A stretch of 64,000 nt of DNA from Turnera subulata (Eukaryota > Streptophyta > Magnoliopsida > Malpighiales > Passifloraceae). The position numbers were made by a program, and so were the translations under genes. The DNA lies in the NCBI GenBank assembly GCA_028386065.3, contig JAKUCV010005743.1:19615-83614 (forward strand), given 5' to 3'. Positions 22,031 through 33,712 of this stretch are shown here, piece after piece; positions within the stretch are counted from its first letter, which is position 1, and each line of letters begins with the position of its first letter. The notes beneath the pieces are model-generated. The model worked only from the letters and a program-made list of their open reading frames with translations, had not been told where the DNA came from and made no database searches.

Positions 22031-22765
22031 GGATATGTTGGGCTTCGTGCCTGGTTGTATTTGGGCTTATGCCTGGTTGTCTCATGAGACGGGACCGAGC
22101 TCGACGCACACAGTAGGGGCCCTGAATAATAAATCATAATAAGAAAACTTAACACACAACAGATGGAGAATAATGAATTGTTTGCTTGATTGGTTTGGCA
22201 TGTTAGTACTGGTTGCTGTTTGTTGCTTACTTGTCTTGTTACTCTTCTTTCCTTTCGGACTTGATCTGCACACTCTCATAATTAGACTTATATTGCTCAC
22301 TGAGTTGGCGACTCACATAATCGCCAACGTTGTTTTTCAGACCCATAGATAGCGTGCAGTCACTTTCTTCTTTTCCCGGAGTACGGACGTGGACATCCCA
22401 GCAGGTAACCGTGCTTGTTCTCCCGGTTGGATCCATAGTGTCAGCATGCATACTGTTTTGTTTCTCATATTTTTATTCCATTTATTTCTTCCGCTGCTTT
22501 GGATTTTTTATTGAGATGTCTATTGATTTGGATTACATTTTCGACGGGTTGCCGGGATTTACTATTGATGTTGTATCGGCAGGATGCCGGGTTTGATTTG
22601 AGGCTTGCTAAGCCAGATTGACTATGATTGTTATGACATCTCTTTTTATTGAGAATTGTGGATATTGTTGACATTGGTTTTCGTGTCCCGAGTTTCAGGG
22701 GTATTTTAGTAATTTCCTTTATTTAAGTATTTTATCTGCAAGATTGTGACACGGGTGTTTCAGCT

Positions 22766-22777
22766 TGGTAGCGGAGC
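22766..22777 (+). other. Gyp-A primer-binding site
   Basis: TGGTAGCGGAGC, three bases after the LTR end. Same 12-mer as in Gyp-C, Gyp-D, Cop2 and the copia fragment at 34355. Confidence 0.8.
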
Positions 22778-22906
22778 AGGCTTCAGATCCTTGGTTTTAA
22801 AATAGTTTTAAACTGTGTTTTCAAAGTGATTTCTGTGTTTAAGCCTGTTTCCGGATTTATGACTTAAAAGTGTTTTTGACTCATTTGCATTCATATAGGC
22901 GTCGAT

Positions 22907-24178
22907 ATGGGTCACGAGGGACAGCACAATGCTGAGGATAACGCCGCTACTCATGTCTCCGACAATGTGTCGGTGATGCAGGTTCCCGTTGGTCAGGGGA
23001 ACAATAACGCAGCAGAGAATAATGCTGCAGGGGGTGGAGGACAGAATGCTGTACCACCAGTTGTGAACCCAGCGTTCCAGCAGTATCAGGCTTTTCTGCA
23101 GTGGCAGCAGTTTCAGCAGCAGCAGCAGGGTGCCCAGCCGGTAGCACCTGCTGCAGCAGGTGGTATGGAGAGTGGATACAAACATATGGATAAGTCTGCT
23201 GTGAAGGAATTCACAGGTGAAGGGGGCAAAGTCAAGGAGTTTGATGATTGGTTTCGCCAGGTGGAGAATGTTCTGGAGAAGTTCACCTGTACACCTGAGC
23301 AGAGGGCTCGATTAGCTGCACACAAGTTCACAGGGTATGCATTGTCATGGTGGCAGGATCTTGTGGCCAATCTACCGAAGCCTGTGGAGATGCCTTGGGA
23401 GGATTTCAAGGAGAGATTCTACAAGGAGTATCTTACTGTTGGTTTTCTGGAGGAGCAGAAGAAGCAGTTTCTTGAGGCGAAGCAGGGACTAGATGAGACT
23501 GTATCAGCTTTCAAGATCCGGTATAGTATTCTTCTCTCTTATGCTAGGGAGTTTGTGCCCGATGAGTTGACCAAGTGTAGGCGGTTTGTTAACAGCTTAC
23601 GTACTGAGATAGCGATGGCTGTGGCTGGTGGAGGGCACAAGACTTGGGAGGCAGTTTGTGCCGCTGCTTTTGATGCTGAGAGAGTTCAGTTGCTCGGGAA
23701 GGAGGCTCGGGCAGCCGAGCAGAGGAAGCAGTCATCTGCTTCGGGACAAAAGAGGCAGTATTCTGATGCCGGAGGTGCAGATTATTCTGTTGGATAGAGT
23801 TCTTCTTACCAAGGTTCGAAGAAGTTCCGAGGGCAGAGTTATCAGGGTGGACCAGGCAGATCCTCGGGAGGACAGTCCTATCAGTCTGGTTCTCGGGGAC
23901 GGGGTTCCTCGGCACGGTTCTCGGGTACATACTGGTATTGCAATACGCCGGGACACGAGAAGTCTACTTGCTACAAGTGGATGAGGGATAATGGTGGCAG
24001 TGGTTCTCAGTATACAGTATAGAGTTCAGTGGCTAGTGGTGCTGTTTCTTTTGGTCCGAACAGGGGTGGCGGACAGCAGGGTTGAGGTCGTGGAGGTTCT
24101 GGAGCTCCGGACCGCGGAGGTGCGACTCAGTCTGCTGCAGCTCCTAGGGTTTATGCCATCACCTAAGAGGAGGCTGCT
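22907..24178 (+). pseudogene. Gyp-A gag, capsid open, nucleocapsid broken
   Basis: ATG at 22907 opens 296 codons to a TAG at 23795-23797. The N terminus is Gln- and Ala-rich (QWQQFQQQQQG). The retrotransposon gag core follows (KEFDDWFRQVENVLEKF, ALSWWQDLV, FKERFYKEYL). After the stop the same frame continues as a Ser/Gly-rich nucleocapsid with stops near 24020, 24083 and 24163. The zinc knuckle reads YWYCNTPGHEKSTC: the first Cys of CX2CX4HX4C is Tyr, so it should not bind zinc. Confidence 0.88.
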
Positions 24179-24208
24179 GATGCTCCAGATATTATAGCAG
24201 GTACCTTT

Positions 24209-27200
24209 ATGGTTTTTGGTCAGTTTGCACATGCTTTAATTGATCCAGGTTCTACACATTCTTTTGTATCACGTGCATTCATGACTGCTCATAACATAGA
24301 GGATGATAATCTTAGTAGACCCCTAAGAGTCCGTTTACCCACTGGAGATATAGTAGTTGTTGATCGAGTTTGTAGGAATGTGTTGATAGAGTATGATAGT
24401 GAGAGTTTTTCTTCTGATCTTGCTGTCATGGATTTGGGAGAGTTTGACGTTATCTTAGGCATGGACTGGTTGTCCAGACACCAAGCAGTAGTTGATTGTC
24501 GGGCCAGGGAAGTGTCTTTATCTTCTTTGCTGGGGCGTAGATTGGTGTTTGTTGGAGAACGAAGAGTTCTATCAGCGTGTTGTATCTCGGCCATCCAGGC
24601 TTTTAGGATGATCCGAGAGGGTTGTGATGCCTTTCTTGCTCATGTGGTCGATTCTTCGGTACCAATACCTGGAGTGGAGGATATTCCAATTGTTCGGGAG
24701 TTTCCCGATGTTTTTCCTGATGATTTACCTGGTTTGCCTCCGGAGCGGGAGGTGGAGTATACAGTTGACTTGGTACCGGGAGTTGCACCTATTTCTATAC
24801 CGCCCTACAGAATGGCTCCGGCAGAACTTCAGGAGTTGAAGAAGCAAACAAGGTGACTGTGAAGAACAAGTATCCTTTGCCTAGGATCGATGATTTGTTC
24901 GATCAGTTGCAGGGTGCATCTGTGTTCTCGAAGATTGACTTGCGATCTGGTTACCATCAGGTTCGGATTGCAGAGCAAGACATACCGAAGACTGCATTCC
25001 GCACTCGGTATGGTCATTATGAGTTTGTGGTTGTTCCTTTTGGTCTGACGAATGCACCGGCAGTGTTCATGTGTATGATGCAACAGGTCTTCCATGAATT
25101 TCTGGACCGGTTTGTGGTAGTGTTCATTGATGACATCTTGGTCTACTCGAGTAGTAAGGCCGAACATGAGGATCATTTGAGACAAGTTTTGCTGAGGTTG
25201 AGAGAAGAACAACTCTATGCCAAGCTCAGCAAGTGTGAGTTTTGGTTGGATGAGGTTGCGTTTCTAGGGCATATTGTGTCTGGTGAAGGCATTAAGGTGG
25301 ATCCGGCCAAGATTAAGGCAGTCATGGATTGGGAGCCACCGAAGAGTGTATCTGAGATACGGAGTTTTCTTGGACTTGCTGGCTACTACCGGAGGTTCAT
25401 TGAGGGTTTTTCCTTAATAGCGGGTCCCATGACTAAGTTGTTGAGGAAAGACTGTGCTTTTGTTTGGGTTGACGGTTGTCAGAAGAGTTTTGAGGAGTTG
25501 AAGAGTCGGTTGACTTCTGCACCGGTTTTGACTGTTCCGAGACCCGGAGTGGAGTACACGGTGTTCAGTGATGCTTCTGGTCTGGGCTTGGGATGTGTGG
25601 TGATGCAGGAGGGTCGGGTGATTGCTTATGCCTCCAGGCAGTTGAGAACTCACGAGCGGAACTATCCGACCCATGATCTGGAGTTAGCTGCTGTGATCTT
25701 TGCTTTGAAGATCTGGAGACACCATCTATACGGTGAGAAGTGTCGGATTTTTACGGATCACAAGAGTTTGAAGTACATCATGACCCAAAAGGAGCTTAAT
25801 ATGAGGCAGAGACGCTGGATTGAGCTTCTGAAGGATTATGATTATACCATTGAGTACCATCCGGGCAAGGCCAATGTTATTGCAGATGCATTGAGCCGGA
25901 AGAGAGTGGTTTCTGCGGATGAGGACTCGGTTTCTTATGCTTTGCCTTCTTTGGTGGAGCTGAGGTCGTTAGATGCACAGTTGGAGGTGGATGTTACTGG
26001 GGCGTTGTTAGCCAGTTTGAGCATTCGGCCGACCTTGAGAGATAAGATCATGGAGTTGCAGTATGGTGATCCTCATCTAGCAGAGTTGCGGGATAAGGCT
26101 CTCGGTGGAGAGAGTTCTAGTTTCTATGTCCGGGAGGATGGTGCTCTGATGACCGGTGATCGGTTGTGTGTTCCGGATGTGGATGATTTGAGGAGATGGA
26201 TTATGGATGAAGCGCATAATGCGCCATATGCTATGCATCCAGGTAGCACCAAAATGTATCAGAACTTGAAGAGTCATTATTGGTGGCCCGGGATGAAGAA
26301 GGATGTTGCGGAGTTTGTGGCTCGTTGTATGACTTGTCAGCAGGTGAAAGCCGAGCATCAGGCTCCTGCCGGCAAGTTGAGATCTTTGACCATTCCGCAG
26401 TGGAAGTGGGAGCATGTCACTATGGATTTTGTTATCGGGTTACCGAGGACCCGGGGTCGACATGATGCCATCTGGGTCATTGTTGACAGATTGACCATGT
26501 CAGCTCATTTCCTTCCGATTCAGCAGACGGATACAATGGATAAGCTGGCGAGGTTATATGTTTCGGGTGTTGTCCGTCTACATGGAGTTCCTCTATCTAT
26601 TGTGTCGGACAGGGATCCGAGGTTTACTTCCCACTTCTGGAAGAGTTTGCAGACAGCTTTGGGTACTAAGCTGAATTTCAGTACTGCTTTCCATCCGCAG
26701 ACTGATGGGCAGTCGGAGAGGACCATACAGACGCTGGAGGATATGCTTAGAGCCTGTGTGCTCAATTTTAGTGGTTCTTGGGATGAGACGTTACCGTTGG
26801 TTAAGTTTGCCTATAACAACGGGTATCACTCCAGTATCGGTATGGCGCCATATGAGGCATTGTATGGGCGGAAGTGTCGTAGTCCGATCTGTTGGGATGA
26901 GGAAGGTCTGAGAAAGGTGATTGGTCCGGACCTAGTCCAGGAGACTGTTGATCAGATCGAGGTGGTTAAGCAGTGCATGAGAGCTGCTCAGGACCGGCAA
27001 AAGAGTTTTGCCGATAAGCATCGTCGGGAGATGGAGTACAATGTAGGTGACAGAGTCTTCCTCCGTGTTGCTCCCTGGAGAGGTGTTATCCGATTTGGGA
27101 GGAAGGGCAAGTTGAGCCCTCGTTATATTGGTCCTTATGAGATCATGGAGCGGATTGGTCCGCTGGCCTACAGGTTGGCTTTACCGGAGGAGCTGTCGCG

Positions 27201-27459
27201 CATACATGAAGTATTCCATGTTTCGATGCTGAGGCGTTATCGGTCTGATCCTAGTCATGTTGTATCCCTGACAGAGGTGGAGGTTTCTGAGGACTTGACT
27301 TATGTTGAGGAGCCGGTTGAGATTCTTGCTCGGGAGGAGCGACAGTTGAGGAACCGAGTTATTCCGATGGTTCGGGTTAGGTGGAGCCGTCATTCTCCGA
27401 ATGAGGCTACTTGGGAGGTTGAGTCCCATATGCGGGAACAGTATCCTCATTTTTTTTGA
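24209..27459 (+). pseudogene. Gyp-A protease-RT-RNase H-integrase-chromodomain, RT N-terminus deleted
   Basis: Frame 1 (24209-24856) is the protease: ALIDPGSTHSF active site, ILGMDWLSRH flap end, then FPDVFPDDLPGLPP before RT. It stops after QELKKQ. Frame 2 (24853-27459, 868 codons) starts at [16 protein letters not shown], so about 45 residues normally found between these blocks (the first RT finger) are gone and the frame is shifted. RT keeps [10 protein letters not shown] and [11 protein letters not shown]. RNase H has [12 protein letters not shown]. Integrase has an HHCC finger ([20 protein letters not shown]), then the D,D35E core ([23 protein letters not shown]) with all three acidic residues. 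The C-terminal part ([20 protein letters not shown]) looks like a chromodomain. RT is probably inactive; integrase looks intact. Confidence 0.92.
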
Positions 27460-27511
27460 TGTTTCATATCCTGTAATTTCGAGGACGAAATTTCCTTAAG
27501 TGGGGTAGAAC

Positions 27512-29843
27512 TGTAACACCCCGAATTTTCATAATTTGATTTTTCGGTGTTTTCGAATTTTTATTCCGATTTTACCCCTGAGGTATTTTCGAGTTTTAGT
27601 CGAGGAAATAAATTATCATGCCTTGGAAATGTCAATTCTGAGTTGGTATTGTTCCTGGTTCGGGTCCCGTTGAAAACGGAATGTGTTTCGGGGTGAAACA
27701 CGGGTCTTGATGAGGCCTCAATCGAAACTACGTCGTTTTGGTGTTATTTAAAAAGAAAAAAAAAACCCCAACTGCACGCGCGTTGACTGAAGTGGGTTGA
27801 CCCCGCCTCAGCCCGAAACGACGTCGTTTCGGGGCTGGGCCGGCCAACCCTAAAAGCCTCTTCCCCCTTTTCTCTTCTTTCTCACTTTTCTTTTCTTTTC
27901 TTCCTTCTTCTTTCTTTCTCCCAGACGGCGCCCCTTCTTCCTTCTCCTCTCACTTTCTCCCTCACTCTCTCTCTCTCTTTTCCTTCTTCTCGGCCTCGTT
28001 TAGCCTTCCCTTTCCTCTGCCACACCGCCACCACCGTTTCCCTCTGCCTTTTTTTTTCCTCGAGCGGTCGCACGCCCAGGCGAGGGAGACACCACCGTCG
28101 CTTTCTGCTCCGAGTTCGTGGTGGCGGGTTTCGCCTGGGATTCTTGAGGTCGAACTCGACCTTGCCGCCGCCGTGACAAGAAGGTGAGCTTCCGTCCCTG
28201 TTCTCCTTCCTCTTTTTGTTTTCTTTCTCTTCGACCCGTGTTGACCGTCGTGTTAATTGGTTTTCTTTTTTTGTTGTGGGTTGTGGTTGGCGACGGGTTG
28301 TGGTCGGGGTCGTTGTTGTTGGGTTCGGTGTGGTGGTCGGGTGTGTGTGGTGTTGACGGCGGCTGTGGGTGTTGGCTGTTGCACGTGTTGGTGTCGTCGG
28401 TTGAATAGTTGCTGCGGGGTGTATGGGTGTTATCGGGCTCGGATTCGAACCTGGTACTCGGCGAGGGTGTGTGGTTGCGGTTGTTTGTGTGATTGTTGGC
28501 AGGGAAAAGTGGTGTTGACGAGTTGGACACTCGTTCTTCAGGTAAGATCCAGCCCCAAAATTCTTCCTTTATGGTACGTTTGGTGTTTATATTTGATAGG
28601 ATGGTAGATTGATTGTTGTTGTTGCCTTAGTTGGGCTTGCAGAATCTTTGGGGTGTTGTTGGGCGTTTTTCCGGCGAGGCTGTGATCGGATTCCGGCGAG
28701 TCGAGGATTTTTCGGCGAGGCTCGGGAATTTTTCAGCGAAGGTTCGGGTTTTGACTCCGGCATTATACTTGTTGTGTAATTTGTGTAATTCATGGCATGT
28801 ACTCATTTAATTTGGATTGGGTTTTGTAATTTTGATAAGGTATATAGTAGTAAATCGAGTACTGGAATTTGTGTGGAATATAACCGGGAACTTACCGACA
28901 CAGGTAGAACCTTAGGCCGAGAATCTTTGGACATCGAATTTACTTTGGACTTAAGTAACGGGCTTTGAGCCCAATCCTATGCTTGGGTTAAAAAGGACTT
29001 AAGGAAGTGGGCTTTAGGCCCGGAAATTGTAATTGGGCTTAGATTGGACTTAAGGCCGGGAGTTCATAAACGACATAATGAGTGGGCCATAGGCTCGGGA
29101 ACTACTCTAGGACTTAGTTGGGCTTAAGCCCGGTGAACCTTAGGTCCCGTTACTCGGAGTTTTGGTGAGAGAGCTTTAAGTCGGGTTTAGACCCGGGAAT
29201 TTCATATTGGCTAACTAGGGACGGGTTTTAACTCAGTTGAGCATAATAGTTACGTGCATGCACGTCTTTATTGTTTATGTTTGTAATTTGTTGTGTGTGC
29301 CGGTAATCAGGCACGGGTAATACCTCGGGAGCTGGAGGATCGGTTTTGGGAAAAGCTCCACAGGACAATCGTCGTTGAGGTGACTTTATATGTCTTGTTA
29401 TGTTTGTATGCATGAGCTCGTTGGAATGGTTTGTTTGAGTTGCATGCTTGTTTGCTAACATGCTGTAATCTGTATTGTGTGCCTAAGTGTACTTTTTGCT
29501 TATGAGCTGGATGATTGGACTAGTTATGGATTATAACATGTGGTGTGATTCTAAGTGTTTGGTGTGATGTGTTGTGGGTCGGAGACCCGGTTATTTGATT
29601 GAGCTGTTTTATCACACAACCCTATTAAATCACAATTCCTTGGCACACATGAACTCATAATTTGTGAATAAGAATAATGTACAGTAGAAGTTAGGCTACT
29701 GTGTGCTAATGACCGGTTGTTTCGAGCGGGAAGTGATACCCCTCGGGTTTGCTTGCGGATTAGCAAGTGTTATGCGGATTTGCATATGGGTCTGTGATGA
29801 CCGGTTTCTACCTCCCTCCTTCTACTTCCCCCTTTCTACCTCC

Positions 29844-29883
<40 letters not shown>

Positions 29884-30614
29884 GGATATGTTGGGTTCGT
29901 GCCTGGTTGTATTTGGGCTTATGCCTGGTTGTCTCATGAGACGGGACCGAGCTCGACGCACACAGTAGGGGCCCTGAATAATAAATCATAATAAGAAAAC
30001 TTAACACACAACAGATGGAGAATAATGAATTGTTTGCTTGATTGGTTTGGCATGTTAGTACTGGTTGCTGTTTGTTGCTTACTTGTCTTGTTACTCTTCT
30101 TTCCTTTCGGACTTGATCTGCACACTCTCATAATTAGACTTATATTGCTCACTGAGTAGGCGACTCACATAATCGCCAACGTTGTTTTTCAGACCCATAG
30201 ATAGCGTGCAGTCACTTTCTTCTTTTCCCGGAGTACGGACGTGGACATCCCAGCAGGTAGCCGTGCTTGTTCTCCCAGTTGGATCCATAGTATCGGCATG
30301 CATACTGTTTTGTTTCTCATATTTTTATTCCATTTATTTCTTCCGCTGCTTTGGATTTTTTATTGAGATGTCTATTGATTTGGATTACATTTTCGGCGGG
30401 TTGCCGGGATTTACTATTGATGTTGTATCGGCAGGATGCCGGGTTTGATTTGAGGCTTGCTAAGCCAGATTGACTATGATTGTTATGACATCTCTTTTTA
30501 TTGAGAATTGTGGATATTGTTGACATTGGTTTTCGTGTCCCGGGTTTCAGGGGTATTTTAGTAATTTCCTTTATTTAAGTATTTTATCTGCAAGATTGGG
30601 ACACGGGTGTTTCA
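27512..30614 (+). repeat. Gyp-A 3' LTR (3103 bp)
   Basis: Begins TGTAACACCCCGAATTTTC after the purine-rich tract; ends at 30614. Same internal landmarks as the 5' LTR. Confidence 0.93.
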
Positions 30615-32953
30615 AAATCGATCCTAATATGCCTGCCTTAGAGGATATTTCAAATGATTGTGATGAGGAGGTTGTGCGCTGGTTGTGTGTGACTAGGAGA
30701 GTACTAAACATGCAACAAAGAGATGCTGGAAGTGAGCAAAGAGAAAACATTTTTCACACTAGATGCGTGATTGGAGGCCAGCCACATAGCATGATTATTC
30801 ATGGTGGGAGTTGCACCAATGTGGCGAGTACAATGCTAGTGGAGAAGATGGCATTGGAGAGTGTGAAGCATCCACGACCTTACAAGCTTCAATGGCTGAA
30901 TGATACTGGAGAAGTAAAAGTCACCAAACAGGTTCTTATTTCATTCTCCATTGGAAAATACACTGATCAAGTTCTATGTGATGTTGTACCTATGCAGACT
31001 TGTCATATCTTATTAGGTAGGCCGTGGCAGTTTGATAGGAAAGTGGTCCATGATGGCCATAAGAACCGGTACACATTCACTTGGGGAGATAGGAAAGTGA
31101 ACTTGGGAGCATTGTCTCCTAGTGAGGTGTATGAGGATTAGTTGTTCATGAGCAAACGTGTGGAAGCTTGGATGAAGGAAAAGGAGGCCAATTCGGCCAC
31201 ACTCAGTGAGGAAGAGAGGAAAACTGAGGGCTTTGCAAAAGGAGAGCAAAAACTGAGTACAAAAGGTGAGGGTGATGTCGACAAGAGTGTGATTAAAAAA
31301 GGAGAGCATGTCGACACCACTAAAGAGAGAAAAGAGAAAAAGAGACAAAATTTCTATGCAAATATGAGGGACATGAGGGTAGCTTGTGAGAACAAACGAG
31401 TGTTAGTCATGCTTTATTACAAACAATCTTATTTTGCTAACACTGATCTTGACCCCAGTTTGCCTAGTTGTGTTGTTTCTGTTTTGCAGGAATTTTCTGA
31501 TGTGTTTCCTAAGGAGTTACCTCCTATTAGAGGCATTGAGCACCAAATCGATTTCATGCCTGGTGCCCAAATTCCTAACCGACATGCCTATAGAGCTAAT
31601 CTTGAGGAAACTAAGGAATTACAAAGGCAAGTCGATGAGTTACTACAAAAGGGACACATCAGGGAAAGCTTGAGTCCTTGTGCTGTGCCAGTCATTCTAG
31701 TTCCAAAGAAGGATGGAACTTGGCGTATGTGTGTTGATTGTCGTGCAGTCAACAAAATAACGGTAAAGTATCGCCATCCCATTCCTAGGTTAAACTACAT
31801 GCTAGATGAGTTGCATGGTGCTTGTTTGTTTTCCAAAATTGATCTTATGAGTGGTTACCATCATATTAGGATGAAAATTGGTGACGAATGGAAAACTGCT
31901 TTTAAGACTAAACATGGTTTATATGAATGGTTAGTTATGCCTTTTGGGCTGACTAATGCACCTAGTACCTCCATGAGATTAATGAACCATGTTTTGAGAT
32001 CTTTTATTGGAAAATTCGTGGTGGTTTACTTTGATGATATCTTGATTCGTGGTGGGCTGACTAAGTTCTTGTCTCACTTTTGGCGTGTACTTTGGAGTAG
32101 ATTAGGGACCAATTTGTTGTTTTCTACTACTTGTCACCCTCAAACAGATGGCCAAACAAAAGTGGTAAATAGGACTTTAGGTACTCTACTGCGTGCTGTT
32201 GTGGGTAAGAATCTGAAATCTTGGGAAGAATGGTTACCTATGGTCGAGTTTGCATATAATAGGAGTATTCATTCTTCTACTGGATTTTCGCCTTTTGAAA
32301 TTATTTATGGTTTTAATCCACTAACCCCTTTGGATTTGTTGCCTATCCCTTTAAAAGAGATTGACAATGCAAATGGACAACAAAGGGCTAAATTGGTGAA
32401 ATCTATTCATGAGAAGGCCAAACAGCACATTGAGAACAAGAACCTAAAGGTGGCACAAAGAGTCAATAGAGGGCGCAAAGTTGTTCACTGTGAACCTGGA
32501 GATTGGGTTTGGGTACACTTTAGGAAGGAGAGGTTCCCTCAACAAAGGAAATCCAAGTTGGATGCAAGAGGGGATGGACCTTTTCAAGTCTTGGAACGCA
32601 TTAGTGATAATGCCTACAAGATTGATCTACCTGGTGAGTATGGAGTGAGTGCTTCATTTAATGTTGCTGATCTTTCTCCCTTTGATATTGCAGGTTCAGA
32701 TTCGAGGACGAATCCTTTTGAGGAGGGAGGGAATGATGCAAATAAGGAACCTTCTAGCACCATTGGAGAGGAAGATGGCGCATTGGTGCTTCTTCAAGGT
32801 CCAATTACACGAGCAAGATCAAAGATGCTCACGAATCAGCTCTTAATTCGCATTCAAGCATTCATGAACAAAGAGCTGCAAGAAGACATCCTGATTAAGC
32901 TTGGAGAGAAGCTAAAACAAAAGCCCGTTTATTTGCTGTCGATTATGGAGTAA
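30615..32953 (+). pseudogene. Gyp-B protease-RT-integrase remnant
   Basis: After Gyp-A the protease resumes, but its active site reads HGGSCTNVAS; Gyp-D has DGGSCTNV, so the catalytic Asp is His here. A TAG stands at 31139-31141. From 31142 a 603-codon open frame holds the RT N-terminal half ([43 protein letters not shown]) fused at about 32050 straight to the integrase core ([14 protein letters not shown]). The RT thumb, RNase H and integrase zinc finger, about 1.4 kb in Gyp-D, are missing. The catalytic integrase Glu is Lys ([10 protein letters not shown]; Gyp-D has [10 protein letters not shown]). The frame continues across the LTR start at 32734 to 32953. It cannot encode an active enzyme. 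Confidence 0.9.
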
Positions 32954-33707
32954 TTAACTCAAGAGCACTAGTGGGCCCAGTCGACATCAGCCTAGAGCTT
33001 GTGGGACATGCCGACATATCATTAGGGTTTTATTTAGGGTTGCCGAAATTTTACAATTAATCTGTTTTAATTATTTCAGCTTGGACTTTATTTTTATTAT
33101 TACGTTTGGGTCAAGTCCATTATTAATTAGTTGATTAATGTGGACTTTGGTTATTTGGGTTATTAATGTAAGGGTTTTAATTAGTGTCCAAGTTATGTGG
33201 GCTCAATTAAAAACCTAGTCCATTAGAATTAGGGTTTCAGCACCTAAACCTAGCAGCTAGGGTTTGGACGACCTAGGGTTAGAAAACTAGTATAAATATG
33301 ATATTTTTATGTTTTTTGGGGGGACTTTTGACAATTTATGAAAAGAAAGTTTCTCTTTGAGAATTCTTCTGTTTGAGTGATTCAAACAATTCCTTTGAGT
33401 GCTAATGCTCTAGGAACCCAGGAGTGCTGATTCTCCTGGATTATTCTAAGGATTTAGATTTACTTATCATATTACAATTCTGTGGCGTGCTTCTAAATTC
33501 CTGGTTGCTAATTTCTGTTTCTCTTGCTGATTAGGGTTTCAAATTATTGGCGCCATCTTTGTGCTTTTGAAGTTTCTTGTTTCTTTCATGCTGATTTGGG
33601 AGGAATAAAGGGTGGAGAATAGCATCAGTTTGATTGAGATTGAAGGTCGGGACCACAATCTGATCTGTGGAGATTCTAGTGCTGATTCTAGGGTTTTTGC
33701 CGTATCA
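32734..33707 (+). repeat. Gyp-B 3' LTR
   Basis: 974 bp, TGATGCAAATAAGG to GCCGTATCA, followed by target duplication ATAAA. Its first 220 bp are also the coding end of pol. Confidence 0.92.
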
Positions 33708-33712
33708 ATAAA

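Larger units (their letters stand above)
19664..22762 (+). repeat. Gyp-A 5' LTR (3099 bp)
   Basis: Contains an ACGT palindrome (19963-19984), a pyrimidine-rich tract (20011-20215), CCGGCGAG modules (20821-20870), several GGGCT-type hairpins (21111-21346) and a CT microsatellite (about 21996-22028). Open frames here (20151-20681, 20336-20605 and others) recur in the 3' LTR as LTR sequence and are not genes. Confidence 0.93.
19664..30614 (+). mobile_element. Gyp-A: Tekay/Del-like chromovirus nested in Gyp-B
   Basis: LTRs of 3099 bp (19664-22762) and 3103 bp (27512-30614) begin TGTAAC(G/A)CCCCGAATTTT and end ACACGGGTGTTTCA. The target duplication is AAGTC (19659-19663) versus AAATC (30615-30619), one mismatch. 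Order: PBS, gag, protease, RT, RNase H, integrase, C-terminal chromodomain-like segment, purine-rich tract ending GTGGGGTAGAAC. About 7 differences in the first ~350 bases of the LTR pair (2 percent) make it younger than its host element. The long LTRs and chromodomain fit the Tekay/Del clade. Confidence 0.94.
16698..33707 (+). mobile_element. Gyp-B: CRM-like Ty3/gypsy chromovirus, interrupted by Gyp-A
   Basis: LTRs at 16698-17669 and 32734-33707 begin TGATGCAAATAAGG and end GCCGTATCA. The target duplication ATAAA flanks the element (16693-16697 and 33708-33712). The internal part is split by Gyp-A at 19664-30614, flanked by AAGTC/AAATC. Removing Gyp-A rejoins the Glu-Glu-Val-Asp-Pro reading frame. 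RT motifs and an open frame that runs into the 3' LTR point to the CRM clade. LTR divergence is about 3 percent in the first 100 bases. The element is defective: stops, an RT-to-integrase deletion, and lost catalytic residues. Confidence 0.92.

Noticed and set aside
27882..28530. Gyp-A LTR frames of up to 176 codons
   Set aside because: Present in both LTRs (compare 20151-20681) in CT/GA-rich sequence with frame differences; LTR, not gene.
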